Shown: in pieces, positions 42,235 through 49,562 of the stretch
How positions within the stretch are numbered: the stretch's first letter is position 1
Layout: each line of letters opens with the position of its first letter
Source of the DNA: Collinsella sp.
GTDB taxonomy: Bacteria; Actinomycetota; Coriobacteriia; Coriobacteriales; Coriobacteriaceae
NCBI GenBank assembly: GCA_019419585.1
Contig: DXZQ01000013.1
Location: 10,458 to 74,457 of the forward strand
Reading direction: 5' to 3'
Length of the DNA: 64,000 nucleotides
Position numbers and translations under genes: made by a program
Notes under the pieces: generated by a model
Seen by the model: the letters and a program-made list of their open reading frames with translations, nothing else
Database searches by the model: none
What the model was told of the DNA's origin: nothing

Positions 42235-42302
42235 CTTGTAGCGTCATAACCCTCCGCCAGCTCCTTACCAAGGCCGCAGCCCCAGTCGCTTAAAGCACAA
42301 TG

Positions 42303-42347
42303 CCCCTCTTATCGGCCAAAACAGCAATCTTGGCGTGATAAGAGGGG
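42303..42347. terminator. Hairpin between converging genes
   Basis: CCCCTCTTATC pairs perfectly with GATAAGAGGGG, with CCAA/TTGG extending inside the loop. It separates the ATPase gene from the first HAD gene. Confidence 0.65.
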
Positions 42348-42435
42348 CTGACTGCGTCAGCGCCTCCATGCAGGCGCCGTTACCGTCACCGTCCTGCGGG
42401 ATCGGGCGCGGGGCATGGCGACTCGCGTGCAAACG

Positions 42436-43086
42436 CTAGCGCACGGCCTTGACCGCGGCCGGCAGATCGAACAGCGTATCGAGCACAGCCTCGCAGCCAT
42501 CCACCACGTCCTGCGGCAGCGGCACGATATCGGGAACGGCAAAGACGTGGCAGCCGGCCGTGATGCCCGAGACGCAGCCGTTGCGGGAATCCTCGACCAC
42601 AGCGCACTCCTCGGGAGCAAAGCCCGCGCGCTCGCAGGCGAGCAGGTACATCTCAGGGTCGGGCTTGCCGTGTACGACGTCCTCGCCGCAGGTCACCGTC
42701 TCAAACTTGTCAAAGAGGCCGACCGTCTTAAGGTTGCGCTCGGCGGTAACATGGCGCGACGACGTCGCAAGACCCACGCGATAGCCCGCGGTCAGCAGCT
42801 CGTCCAGGCACTCGGCGGCGCCGGCCTTAAGCTCCAGTTCGGTCTTGACCATCTCGTCGCGAATCTCCTTGTGGCGACGATAGATCGCCTCAGCGGTTTC
42901 GCAGCTGCCGTAATGCCCATCAAGGATCTCCATGACATCGGGCAGCGTGCGGCCGATAAACTGATGGATCAGCGCATCGTCAATCGCGAATCCCAGCTCG
43001 GCCGCGCCCGCCTTCCACGCCTTGATACCCAAACGCTCGGTGTCGACCAGCGTTCCGTCCATGTCAAAAATGACAGCCTTGATCAT
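42436..43086 (-). CDS. HAD-family phosphatase, beta-phosphoglucomutase-like (copy 1)
   Basis: A 216-residue hydrolase with FDMDGTLVDTER (nucleophile Asp), a helical cap, LATSSRHVTAERNLK (motif II/III) and GKPDPEMYLLACE ... VVEDSRNG (motif IV). It removes phosphate from a sugar phosphate or isomerises it; the substrate is unclear. It is nearly duplicated at 44237-44887. The start at 43086 has a GGGGGA site. A conserved palindromic promoter-like box lies upstream. Confidence 0.9.
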   Translation of the reverse strand: MIKAVIFDMDGTLVDTERLGIKAWKAGAAELGFAIDDALIHQFIGRTLPDVMEILDGHYGSCETAEAIYRRHKEIRDEMVKTELELKAGAAECLDELLTAGYRVGLATSSRHVTAERNLKTVGLFDKFETVTCGEDVVHGKPDPEMYLLACERAGFAPEECAVVEDSRNGCVSGITAGCHVFAVPDIVPLPQDVVDGCEAVLDTLFDLPAAVKAVR

Positions 43087-43142
43087 ATCGGTCCCCCATC
43101 GCTTCGCGCTGCTGTACTCCCGCAACTTTACCGCACTTGTAA

Positions 43143-43162
43143 ACTTGTATATAACGTATATA
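43143..43162 (-). promoter_or_regulatory. TATATAACGTATATA box upstream of HAD copy 1
   Basis: ACTTGTATATAACGTATATA, containing the dyad TATATA-ACG-TATATA, about 60 bases before the start. The identical 20-base box precedes HAD copy 2, although flanking DNA has diverged. It is a candidate promoter with an operator. Confidence 0.6.
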
Positions 43163-43259
43163 GCATATTGCACTTTCGTTACATAGATAGAAGTCTTATG
43201 ACAAGTGGCTCGGTAGGATTATAGTTTTCGACCGAGTACTCAACGGCAAGGATCGATTC

Positions 43260-44138
43260 ATGCTTTCAGACACCACCGCACCTGCAGAGGGGCTTCAGGA
43301 CAAACTCGCAGCGCTCGAGCAGCTGCTTTTGGCATACGGACGCGTCGCCATCGGCTTTTCCGGTGGCGTCGACAGCAGCTTTTTGGCCGCGGTCTGCGCC
43401 CGCATCATGCCCGCCAGCACGCTTCTCGTTCACCTCACCACGCCGCTCATCGGCACGCCCGAGCAGGCTTCGTTTGAGCGGTCCGTTGACGGGCAGGCCA
43501 ATGAAGGGCCGCATTTTAAGCTCCCCGTGCTCAATCTTTCGGTCGATCAGCTGCGGCTCCCCCAAGTAGCCTGCAACGATGCCGACCGCTGCTACCACTG
43601 CAAGCGCGCCGGCTTTACCGCCATCGTCAACCACGCCAAGTCGCTGGGCTTTCCCACCGTCATCGACGGCAGCAACGCAAGCGACCGCGGCGACTACCGC
43701 CCCGGCATGCGCGCCGCCCAGGAGCTCGGCGTGCGCTCGCCCCTCATGGAGGTCGGCTTTACCAAGGACGAAGAGCGCGAGCTGCTGCGCGCCTGGGGCT
43801 ATCCCGTTTGGAACCTGCCGGCAGGAGCCTGCCTGGCCACGCGTGTCCCCACGGGCGAGGAGCTCACGCGCGAGAAGGTCGATGTAATCCGCACCTGTGA
43901 GGACTACCTGCACGACCTTGGCCTAGACCAGGTCCGCGCACGCCTCGTCGGCGGCTGCATGCATATCGAGGCCGCGCCGACAGACGTTGCCAAGATTGCC
44001 GCCCTCGGCGGTGCCGCCGTCGACGACAAAGGCAAAACCCCGCTGCCCGCCGCCATCGAGTCCGCGCTGCGCGAGCTGGGCTGCGGCCATATCTCCCCCG
44101 AGGTCACCCCCTACATCCACGGCAACATGAACCAGTAA
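43260..44138 (+). CDS. larE: LarE-type sacrificial sulfur transferase
   Basis: A 292-residue PP-loop ATP pyrophosphatase: SGGVDSS at 34-40, RCYHCK (Cys111, Cys114) and AGACLATRVPTGE, with Cys191 at the position of the sulfur-donor Cys known from LarE. LarE builds the nickel-pincer nucleotide cofactor of lactate racemase by giving up its own sulfur. No larA, larB or larC is in the window. The gene lies between two HAD paralogues on the opposite strand, so it is an orphan here. Confidence 0.9.
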   Translation: MLSDTTAPAEGLQDKLAALEQLLLAYGRVAIGFSGGVDSSFLAAVCARIMPASTLLVHLTTPLIGTPEQASFERSVDGQANEGPHFKLPVLNLSVDQLRLPQVACNDADRCYHCKRAGFTAIVNHAKSLGFPTVIDGSNASDRGDYRPGMRAAQELGVRSPLMEVGFTKDEERELLRAWGYPVWNLPAGACLATRVPTGEELTREKVDVIRTCEDYLHDLGLDQVRARLVGGCMHIEAAPTDVAKIAALGGAAVDDKGKTPLPAAIESALRELGCGHISPEVTPYIHGNMNQ

Positions 44139-44190
44139 CCTACCAAAAAGGAACAGGTTTATTTTGGCAGGTTTTATCTGGGGAAACGCA
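44139..44190. repeat. CCTGCCAAAA element, copy 3
   Basis: CCTACCAAAA, GGAACAGGTTTA, TTTTGGCAGGTTTTATCTGG, beginning at the base after the larE stop. One arm base is changed (CCTACC). Confidence 0.85.
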
Positions 44191-44236
44191 AGCGGGGCCA
44201 CGCCAAAGCTACCGTCATCGACCTCGGCACATACCT

Positions 44237-44887
44237 TTAGCGCACGGCCCTGACCGCCGCCGTCAGATCGAACAGCGTATCGAGCACGGCCTCGCAGCCA
44301 TCCACCACGTCCTGCGGCAGCGGCAAGATATCGGGCACGGCAAAGACATGGCAGCCGGCCGTGATGCCCGAGACGCAGCCGTTGCGGGAATCCTCGACCA
44401 CGGCGCATTCCTCGGGAGCAAAGCCCGCGCGCTCGCAGGCGAGCAGGTAGATCTCGGGATCGGGCTTGCCGTTCAGGGTATCCTCGTTGCAGGCCACCGT
44501 TTCAAACTTGTCAAAGAGGCCGACCGTCTTTAGGTTGCGCTCGGCCGCAACGCGGCGCGACGACGTCGCGAGGCCCACGTGGTAGCCCGCAGCCAGCAGC
44601 TCGTCCAGGCACTCGGCGGCGCCGGCCTTAAGCTCCAGATCGGTCTTGACCATCTCGTCGAGAGCATCCCTGTAGTGGGCTTCGACCGTCTCGACGATTT
44701 CGCGGCTGCCGTAATGCTCCCCAAGGATGTCCCTGACATCAGGCATCGAGCGACCGATAAACTGATGGACCAGCGCATCATCAATCGCAATCCCCAGCTC
44801 GGCAGCGCCCACCTTCCACGCCCTCATGTCCAAACGCTCGGTATCGACCAGCGTTCCGTCCATGTCAAAAATGACAGCCTTGATCAT
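44237..44887 (-). CDS. HAD-family phosphatase, beta-phosphoglucomutase-like (copy 2)
   Basis: 216 residues, the same length as copy 1 at 42436-43086 and identical over long stretches: the DMDGTLVDTERL start, the region after KAGAAECLDELL, and almost the whole C terminus from PDPE onward. Differences cluster in the cap (residues about 25-85, for example REIVETVEAHYRDAL against CETAEAIYRRHKEIR), where HAD enzymes read their substrates. This suggests a duplication with altered specificity, or homogenisation of the ends by conversion. Confidence 0.9.
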   Translation of the reverse strand: MIKAVIFDMDGTLVDTERLDMRAWKVGAAELGIAIDDALVHQFIGRSMPDVRDILGEHYGSREIVETVEAHYRDALDEMVKTDLELKAGAAECLDELLAAGYHVGLATSSRRVAAERNLKTVGLFDKFETVACNEDTLNGKPDPEIYLLACERAGFAPEECAVVEDSRNGCVSGITAGCHVFAVPDILPLPQDVVDGCEAVLDTLFDLTAAVRAVR

Positions 44888-44938
44888 ATCGGCCCCCTTC
44901 GCCGGCTTGCGTTACCGCAACCCTACCCCCACTTTGCA

Positions 44939-44958
44939 ACTTGTATATAACGTATATA
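44939..44958 (-). promoter_or_regulatory. TATATAACGTATATA box upstream of HAD copy 2
   Basis: Same 20-base box as at 43143-43162, about 52 bases before the start of copy 2. Confidence 0.6.
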
Positions 44959-44972
44959 TCATATCGCGCCAA

Positions 44973-45025
44973 CCTGCTGAAAAGGGACAGGTTTATTTTG
45001 GCAAGTTTTATCTGGAGAAACGCAG
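44973..45025. repeat. CCTGCCAAAA element, copy 4
   Basis: CCTGCTGAAAA, GGGACAGGTTTA, TTTTGGCAAGTTTTATCTGG: arms partly decayed in a compensatory-looking way (CTG against CAA). Confidence 0.82.
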
Positions 45026-45026
45026 A

Positions 45027-45059
45027 CAGGGCCGCAACGTCGTATGCGTTGCGGCCCTG
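45027..45059. terminator. Terminator of the PTS-transketolase operon
   Basis: Perfect 13-base stem CAGGGCCGCAACG/CGTTGCGGCCCTG with a 7-base loop, 43 bases beyond the EIIA stop. Confidence 0.75.
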
Positions 45060-45101
45060 CTCCTTGGAGAAGGATCAATAGATTGAGCGGGCTGGTTGCA
45101 C

Positions 45102-45554
45102 CTAGCCCTCGAGCCCGGCGTTAATAAGCTCCGCGATCTCGGCGGGATCGGCGCTCGTGCGCACTTTGTCGCGGAAGCCGGCGTCCATCAACATCACGGC
45201 AGCCTTGGAGAGCAAACGCAAGTGCGTGGTTCCAGCTTCACCGGCAGGCACGTACAGCGCAAGCGCAACATCGACGGGCACGCCGTCAAAGCTCGGCCAC
45301 TCGACGGGCTCGGCCAGTTTGAGCACGACAACGCCCGGCGTATGGATCGCGTCGCTCTTGGCATGCGGAACGGCAAAACCGGCGACGAGGCCAGTCTCGG
45401 CCTCGTTTTCGCGAGCAATAAAAGCTGCCTCTACAGCAGATGCGTCATCGGCAAAACCAAGCTCAACAGCCTGCTCGGACAGATAATGCAGCGCGTCCTC
45501 GCGCGAGGCGGCGGCGTAGCCAATCGTCACTTGGTTGGCAGATACAAACCCCAT
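45102..45554 (-). CDS. PTS fructose/mannitol-type EIIA
   Basis: A 150-residue EIIA domain protein. The phosphoryl-accepting His64 is in AVPHAKSD. It passes phosphate from HPr to the EIIB domain of the EIIBC at 49563-51035, the first gene of the same operon. GGAAGG precedes the ATG. It is the last gene of six, which is unusual as the IIA is far from its IIBC. Confidence 0.9.
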   Translation of the reverse strand: MGFVSANQVTIGYAAASREDALHYLSEQAVELGFADDASAVEAAFIARENEAETGLVAGFAVPHAKSDAIHTPGVVVLKLAEPVEWPSFDGVPVDVALALYVPAGEAGTTHLRLLSKAAVMLMDAGFRDKVRTSADPAEIAELINAGLEG

Positions 45555-45566
45555 GGAAAACCTTCC

Positions 45567-46505
45567 TTACAACACGGACCTGACCGCGGCTTCGATGCCG
45601 TCGGCGTCCAAACCGTACTTGTGCAGCAAATCGACCGCAGGGCCGGACTCGCCATATACATCGCGCACGCCGACGCGTCGCATCGGCACCGGATGCTGTT
45701 CCGCGAGCACCGAGGCCACGGCCTCGCCAAGACCGCCGATAATCGAATGCTCCTCGGCGGTGACCACGCGACCAGTCTTCTTGGCGCTGGCAACCACCAG
45801 GCGCTCATCAAGCGGCTTGATCGTGTGCATGTTGATGACCTCGGCGTCGATACCATCGGCAGCGAGCGCCTCGGCAGCCTCAAGCGCCTCGGCGACCATG
45901 AGGCCACAAGCGACGATGGTCACATCGGACCCCTCGCGCACGACCACGCCGCGACCAATCTTGAACTCATAGTCCTCGCGGTCGTTGATGACCGGTGTTG
46001 CCAGGCGGCCGAAGCGCATGTAGACCGGCCCCTCAAACTCATAGGCGGCGCGCACGCAAGCGCGAGCCTCGATGTCATCGGCGGGAACGATCACCGTCAT
46101 ACCCGGGATCGTGCGCATGAGCGCGATGTCCTCGCAGCACTGATGCGTTGCGCCGTCTTCACCGACCGATATACCCGCATGCGTGGCGCCGATTTTGACG
46201 TTGAGGTGCGGATAGCCGATGGAATTACGCACTTGTTCGTACGCGCGGCCGGCGGCGAACATGGCAAATGTGCTCGCAAAGGCGACGTGACCCGTGGTCG
46301 CAATGCCGGCGGCAAGCCCCATCAAGTTGCTCTCGGCAATGCCGGCATCGTAGAAGCGCTCAGGATGCGCAGCCTTAAACTTACCCGTCTGCGTTGCGGC
46401 GGCCAGGTCGGCATCGAGAACCACAAAGTCATCGCGCTCATTGCCCAGCTCGACAAGTGCCTCGCCGTAGCTAACGCGCGTGGCGACCTTCTTGACGTCT
46501 GCCAT
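45567..46505 (-). CDS. Transketolase, C-terminal subunit
   Basis: A 312-residue pyrimidine-binding plus C-terminal half of a split transketolase (ATRVSYGEALVELGNERDDF, GIAESNLMGLAAGIA, ISVGEDGATHQ). With the N-terminal subunit it transfers two-carbon units between sugar phosphates. Its ATG overlaps the stop of the N-terminal gene (TAATG), giving tight coupling and 1:1 synthesis. Confidence 0.93.
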   Translation of the reverse strand: MADVKKVATRVSYGEALVELGNERDDFVVLDADLAAATQTGKFKAAHPERFYDAGIAESNLMGLAAGIATTGHVAFASTFAMFAAGRAYEQVRNSIGYPHLNVKIGATHAGISVGEDGATHQCCEDIALMRTIPGMTVIVPADDIEARACVRAAYEFEGPVYMRFGRLATPVINDREDYEFKIGRGVVVREGSDVTIVACGLMVAEALEAAEALAADGIDAEVINMHTIKPLDERLVVASAKKTGRVVTAEEHSIIGGLGEAVASVLAEQHPVPMRRVGVRDVYGESGPAVDLLHKYGLDADGIEAAVRSVL

Positions 46506-47272
46506 TAGAGCTCCTCCCCTGCTGCTGCGAGCTCGGCCATGGCCTGCTCAAACTGTTCATCGTTGGGCGCCTTGCCGTGCCAGCCCACCTGGTTTTCCAT
46601 AAAGGAGACGCCCTTGCCCTTCACCGTCTCGGCGATAATGGCCACGGGCGAGCCGCTCACTTTGCGGGCCTCGGCAAAGGCGGCTGCAATCTGCGCCATG
46701 TCGTTACCGTCGGCAAGCTCGATCACATGCCACTTAAAGGCGCGGAACTTGTCGGCAAGCGGCATAGCCGAGTTGACTTCATCGATACTGCCGTCAATTT
46801 GCAGGCCATTGTGATCGACGATAGCGACAAGGTTATCCAGGTCGTGGTTGCCGGCGAACATTGCCGCCTCCCACACCTGGCCCTCCTCGCACTCACCGTC
46901 GCCCAACAGCGTGTAGACGCGGTAGCTGTCGCCCCAGTGCTTTGCGGCGAGTGCCATTCCAACCGCGGCGGAGATACCCTGACCGAGCGATCCGGTAGAC
47001 ATGTCGACGCCCGGCGTGTCATTCATATTGGGATGGCCCTGCAGGCGGCTGCCGATATGACGGAGCGTCTCGAGCTCCTCCTTGGGAAAGAACCCGCGCT
47101 CGGCGCGGCTCGGATTCGCCGGGTCGACATCCATCTCCTCAAAGTAGAGGTAGGTCATAATGTCGGCGGCGCCAAGCGATCCGCCCGGATGCCCCGACTT
47201 GGCGGCGTGGACACCCGTGACAATACCGCGGCGAACCTCATTGGCAATCTTGGCCAGTTCCTGATCGGTCAT
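46505..47272 (-). CDS. Transketolase, N-terminal subunit
   Basis: A 255-residue TPP-binding half: HAAKSGHPGGSLGAADI, the pyrophosphate motif GDGECEEGQVWEAAMFAG, and DHNGLQIDG. The start at 47272 follows GAGGAAGC; a 20-residue upstream extension runs through an intercistronic hairpin and is rejected. Split transketolases like this are widespread in Firmicutes and Actinobacteria and often belong to dedicated sugar operons. Confidence 0.93.
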   Translation of the reverse strand: MTDQELAKIANEVRRGIVTGVHAAKSGHPGGSLGAADIMTYLYFEEMDVDPANPSRAERGFFPKEELETLRHIGSRLQGHPNMNDTPGVDMSTGSLGQGISAAVGMALAAKHWGDSYRVYTLLGDGECEEGQVWEAAMFAGNHDLDNLVAIVDHNGLQIDGSIDEVNSAMPLADKFRAFKWHVIELADGNDMAQIAAAFAEARKVSGSPVAIIAETVKGKGVSFMENQVGWHGKAPNDEQFEQAMAELAAAGEEL

Positions 47273-47293
47273 GGAGCTTCCTCTCTTGAGCAC

Positions 47294-47324
47294 GCCGGCC
47301 CAGCATAATAAATGCTGGGCCGGC
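47294..47324 (-). promoter_or_regulatory. Intercistronic hairpin before the transketolase genes
   Basis: Perfect 13-base stem (GCCGGCCCAGCAT and complement) with a 5-base loop, just after the aldolase stop. There is no T-run. It may stabilise or process the mRNA, or reduce readthrough. Confidence 0.6.
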
Positions 47325-47334
47325 AGAACCATCG

Positions 47335-48018
47335 TTACTGTGCCTCGACGACCTTCTGCCAGTCAGCCTCAAAAGAGGCGAGGCCCTGGTCGGTCAGCGG
47401 ATGATGCAGGCACTTCTTGAGAGCGGCCATGGGCACGGTCGCGATGTCGGCGCCAAGAAGAGCCGCCTGGGTCACGTGGTTGGGCGTGCGGACCGAAGCG
47501 GTGATGATCTCGACGGTGTCGTCGACGTTCTTGCCGGTCCAGTCATAGTTCTTGATGCAGGTCACAACGTTGTCGAGCTGCGAGATACCGTCCTCGGCGA
47601 TGTCATCGAAGCGTCCCACAAACGGGCTGATGTAGCGAGCGCCGGCGTTGGCGGCCATCAAGGCCTGGGTCGGCGAGAAAACAAGCGTCATGTTGACACG
47701 CACGCCCGCGTCGGCCAGCGCGCGGCAGGCGGCGAGGCCGGCCTCGCAGACGGGGAGCTTGACCACAATGTTGGGGGCGAGGGCAGCAAGGCGCTTGCCC
47801 TCCTCGATCATGCCCTCGGCCGTGGTCGCGGTGGACTCGGCGGACACGGGCAGGCCCTCGCAAAGCTCGGCGATCTTGAGCATGTGGGGTTCAAAGTCTG
47901 CAAGTTTGCCGCCGGTCTTGGCGTACAGAGACGGGTTGGTGGTTACGCCGGCAAGGCAGCCCCAGCTCTTGGCCTCGGCGATCTCGTCAAGGTTGGCGGT
48001 ATCGATAAAGAACTTCAT
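47335..48018 (-). CDS. Transaldolase / fructose-6-phosphate aldolase-type enzyme
   Basis: A 227-residue class I aldolase of the short FSA/TalC family: FFIDTANLDEIAEAKSWG, GVTTNPSLYAKTG and NIVVKLPV with the Schiff-base Lys87. Short family members either split fructose-6-phosphate or act as transaldolases; the sequence alone does not decide. With the two transketolase halves next door, a transaldolase role in pentose-phosphate rearrangement is plausible. The start at 48018 (MKFFIDTANL) has a GGAG site. Confidence 0.9.
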   Translation of the reverse strand: MKFFIDTANLDEIAEAKSWGCLAGVTTNPSLYAKTGGKLADFEPHMLKIAELCEGLPVSAESTATTAEGMIEEGKRLAALAPNIVVKLPVCEAGLAACRALADAGVRVNMTLVFSPTQALMAANAGARYISPFVGRFDDIAEDGISQLDNVVTCIKNYDWTGKNVDDTVEIITASVRTPNHVTQAALLGADIATVPMAALKKCLHHPLTDQGLASFEADWQKVVEAQ

Positions 48019-48057
48019 GGTGCAAACTCCTTCGGAGGAATCCAAAACTCAAAAGAA

Positions 48058-48124
48058 AGGACAAAGGGGATGCCCCTTTGTCCTATGTGCCGGGCCTGCA
48101 GCTGGGACATGCCCCAGGCCCGGC
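48058..48124 (-). promoter_or_regulatory. Two intercistronic hairpins between gatZ-like and aldolase genes
   Basis: AGGACAAAGGGG-ATG-CCCCTTTGTCCT (48058-48084, perfect) and GCCGGGCCTG ... CAGGCCCGGC (48090-48124), in tandem. Neither has a clear T-run, so partial termination or mRNA processing is likelier than full termination. Confidence 0.55.
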
Positions 48125-48143
48125 GTCGTGTAGGAAAAACTAC

Positions 48144-49418
48144 TTAGTCCTCGAGAGCCTTCTCGATGCGGCTCGTGACGCCCTTGAGGTTAAGACCGAC
48201 GACATACTGCTTGATCGGGCGCTTGATGTGCTCGATCACAAAGCGCTTGCCGTCGATGTCTTGGGCGGCGAGGTTGCGATAGAGCTTCTCGACCTGCTCC
48301 TTGACCTCGGGATCGTTGAACGCGTAGTGGCCGGAGACATCCAGAATCTTCAGGCTGAGCTCGTCGTCGGCCAGAATGTCGTCAACCTGCAGGTTGACAT
48401 CGTCGCCAGTCATCCACTTGCGCCAGCGCTCGGTCTTGATGGCCTTGACCAGCAGCGTGTGATACAGGTCGGAGGGATCGTCGCACAGGCCGTTGTCGAC
48501 CAGAATCTGCTCGGTAGCGCAGAGTTTGAGGTAAGCGCAGGTCTCCTCGGTGCCATACTGCGGAGCAACGTTGGAGGCGGTCACGTGTGCCGGGATATGC
48601 TCGAGCAGCGTCGCGTCATCCAGGTAGTCGGCGTTGTGCTCCTTCAGGCCCACGCCGTAGCGCTTGGCCATGTCGGCGAGCTCGCGGGCATTCTTAAAGT
48701 TGTAATGACCGACCTGCTCCGTCCAGCGGGTAAGGGTGCCGGTCTGGCCGACGATAAAGGTGGGCATGGGGCAGCCGCGCTTCTCGAGCTCGGGCTGCAG
48801 CTGAGAAATGAACTCCTCGTACTTATCGGTAGAGGTCAAGCCGCCATTGGTCTCCTCGGTACCGACCTCATAGGCAACCTCGGGCAGGTTATGCTCGCGA
48901 CGGTATTGCTCAAGGTAGTCGATAAGATCGATCGTACGGCGAAGCACCACGTCGAGCGGAATAACCTTGCCGATCTGATAGGGGTCCTTGGTGGGATCGA
49001 CCATCAGCAGGTCAAAGCCCGCCTCCATGTCGGCGACAAAGGACTTGCGGGCGAGCTCCATGGCCTCGTCCTCGGGCAGGTGGGCGTTACGCTCCTCGTC
49101 GCGCTGCCACGGACCGCCGTGATCGCGGCACAGGTAGTACGGACCGGTGTAACCCACCTCGTCGGCAACCTTCTTGATGTCGGCGGCAAAGCGCGTCTGG
49201 TCCCAACCGTTGACGTAGCCGGCGCCCATCTCGTCCATATCGACCTGGTTGCGGCTAGCGATAAACATGGGCGGGAAATCCTCGTCCTTGGCAAGCTCGA
49301 ACACGGCCTGAATCAGGTTGGGGCTCATGGGGCCAATGCCGACCATGGTTGCGTGATCGCCGCTATCCTGCAGCTTGAGCATGCCCTGAACGGCCTGGCG
49401 GATGGTAAGGTTGGACAT
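48144..49418 (-). CDS. GatZ/KbaZ-like tagatose-bisphosphate aldolase accessory protein
   Basis: A 424-residue protein of the GatZ/KbaZ family (MVGIGPMSPNLIQAVFELAK, ASRNQVD, LCRDHGGPWQRDEERN, YEVGTEETNGG). Classical members are needed for full activity of the class II aldolase GatY/KbaY. No GatY is present here; the neighbouring aldolase is of the unrelated FSA type. The protein may act alone, for example on a keto-sugar phosphate, or with a distant partner. Confidence 0.85.
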   Translation of the reverse strand: MSNLTIRQAVQGMLKLQDSGDHATMVGIGPMSPNLIQAVFELAKDEDFPPMFIASRNQVDMDEMGAGYVNGWDQTRFAADIKKVADEVGYTGPYYLCRDHGGPWQRDEERNAHLPEDEAMELARKSFVADMEAGFDLLMVDPTKDPYQIGKVIPLDVVLRRTIDLIDYLEQYRREHNLPEVAYEVGTEETNGGLTSTDKYEEFISQLQPELEKRGCPMPTFIVGQTGTLTRWTEQVGHYNFKNARELADMAKRYGVGLKEHNADYLDDATLLEHIPAHVTASNVAPQYGTEETCAYLKLCATEQILVDNGLCDDPSDLYHTLLVKAIKTERWRKWMTGDDVNLQVDDILADDELSLKILDVSGHYAFNDPEVKEQVEKLYRNLAAQDIDGKRFVIEHIKRPIKQYVVGLNLKGVTSRIEKALED

Positions 49419-49488
49419 TTTGTTCTCCTTCTCCAGAGGATTTTTGACAAAAGTTCCCTGGGACCCAGATGCGGGCCCTATCAGTACG

Positions 49489-49549
49489 GATGGATTTTGT
49501 TGTGTAGGAGCGGTTGTGCGGAGTCAAATCCATCCCTCCGCACAACCGG
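49489..49549 (-). promoter_or_regulatory. Possible RNA pseudoknot between PTS EIIBC and gatZ-like genes
   Basis: In transcript order: CGGTTGTGCGGAG, GGATGGATTT, CTCCGCACAACCG, AAATCCATCC. The 13-base stem closes a 12-base loop, and ten loop bases are complementary to a segment 13 bases downstream, an interleaved (H-type) arrangement. It may also act as alternative hairpins. Confidence 0.5.
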
Positions 49550-49562
49550 AGTCCTTAAAGGT

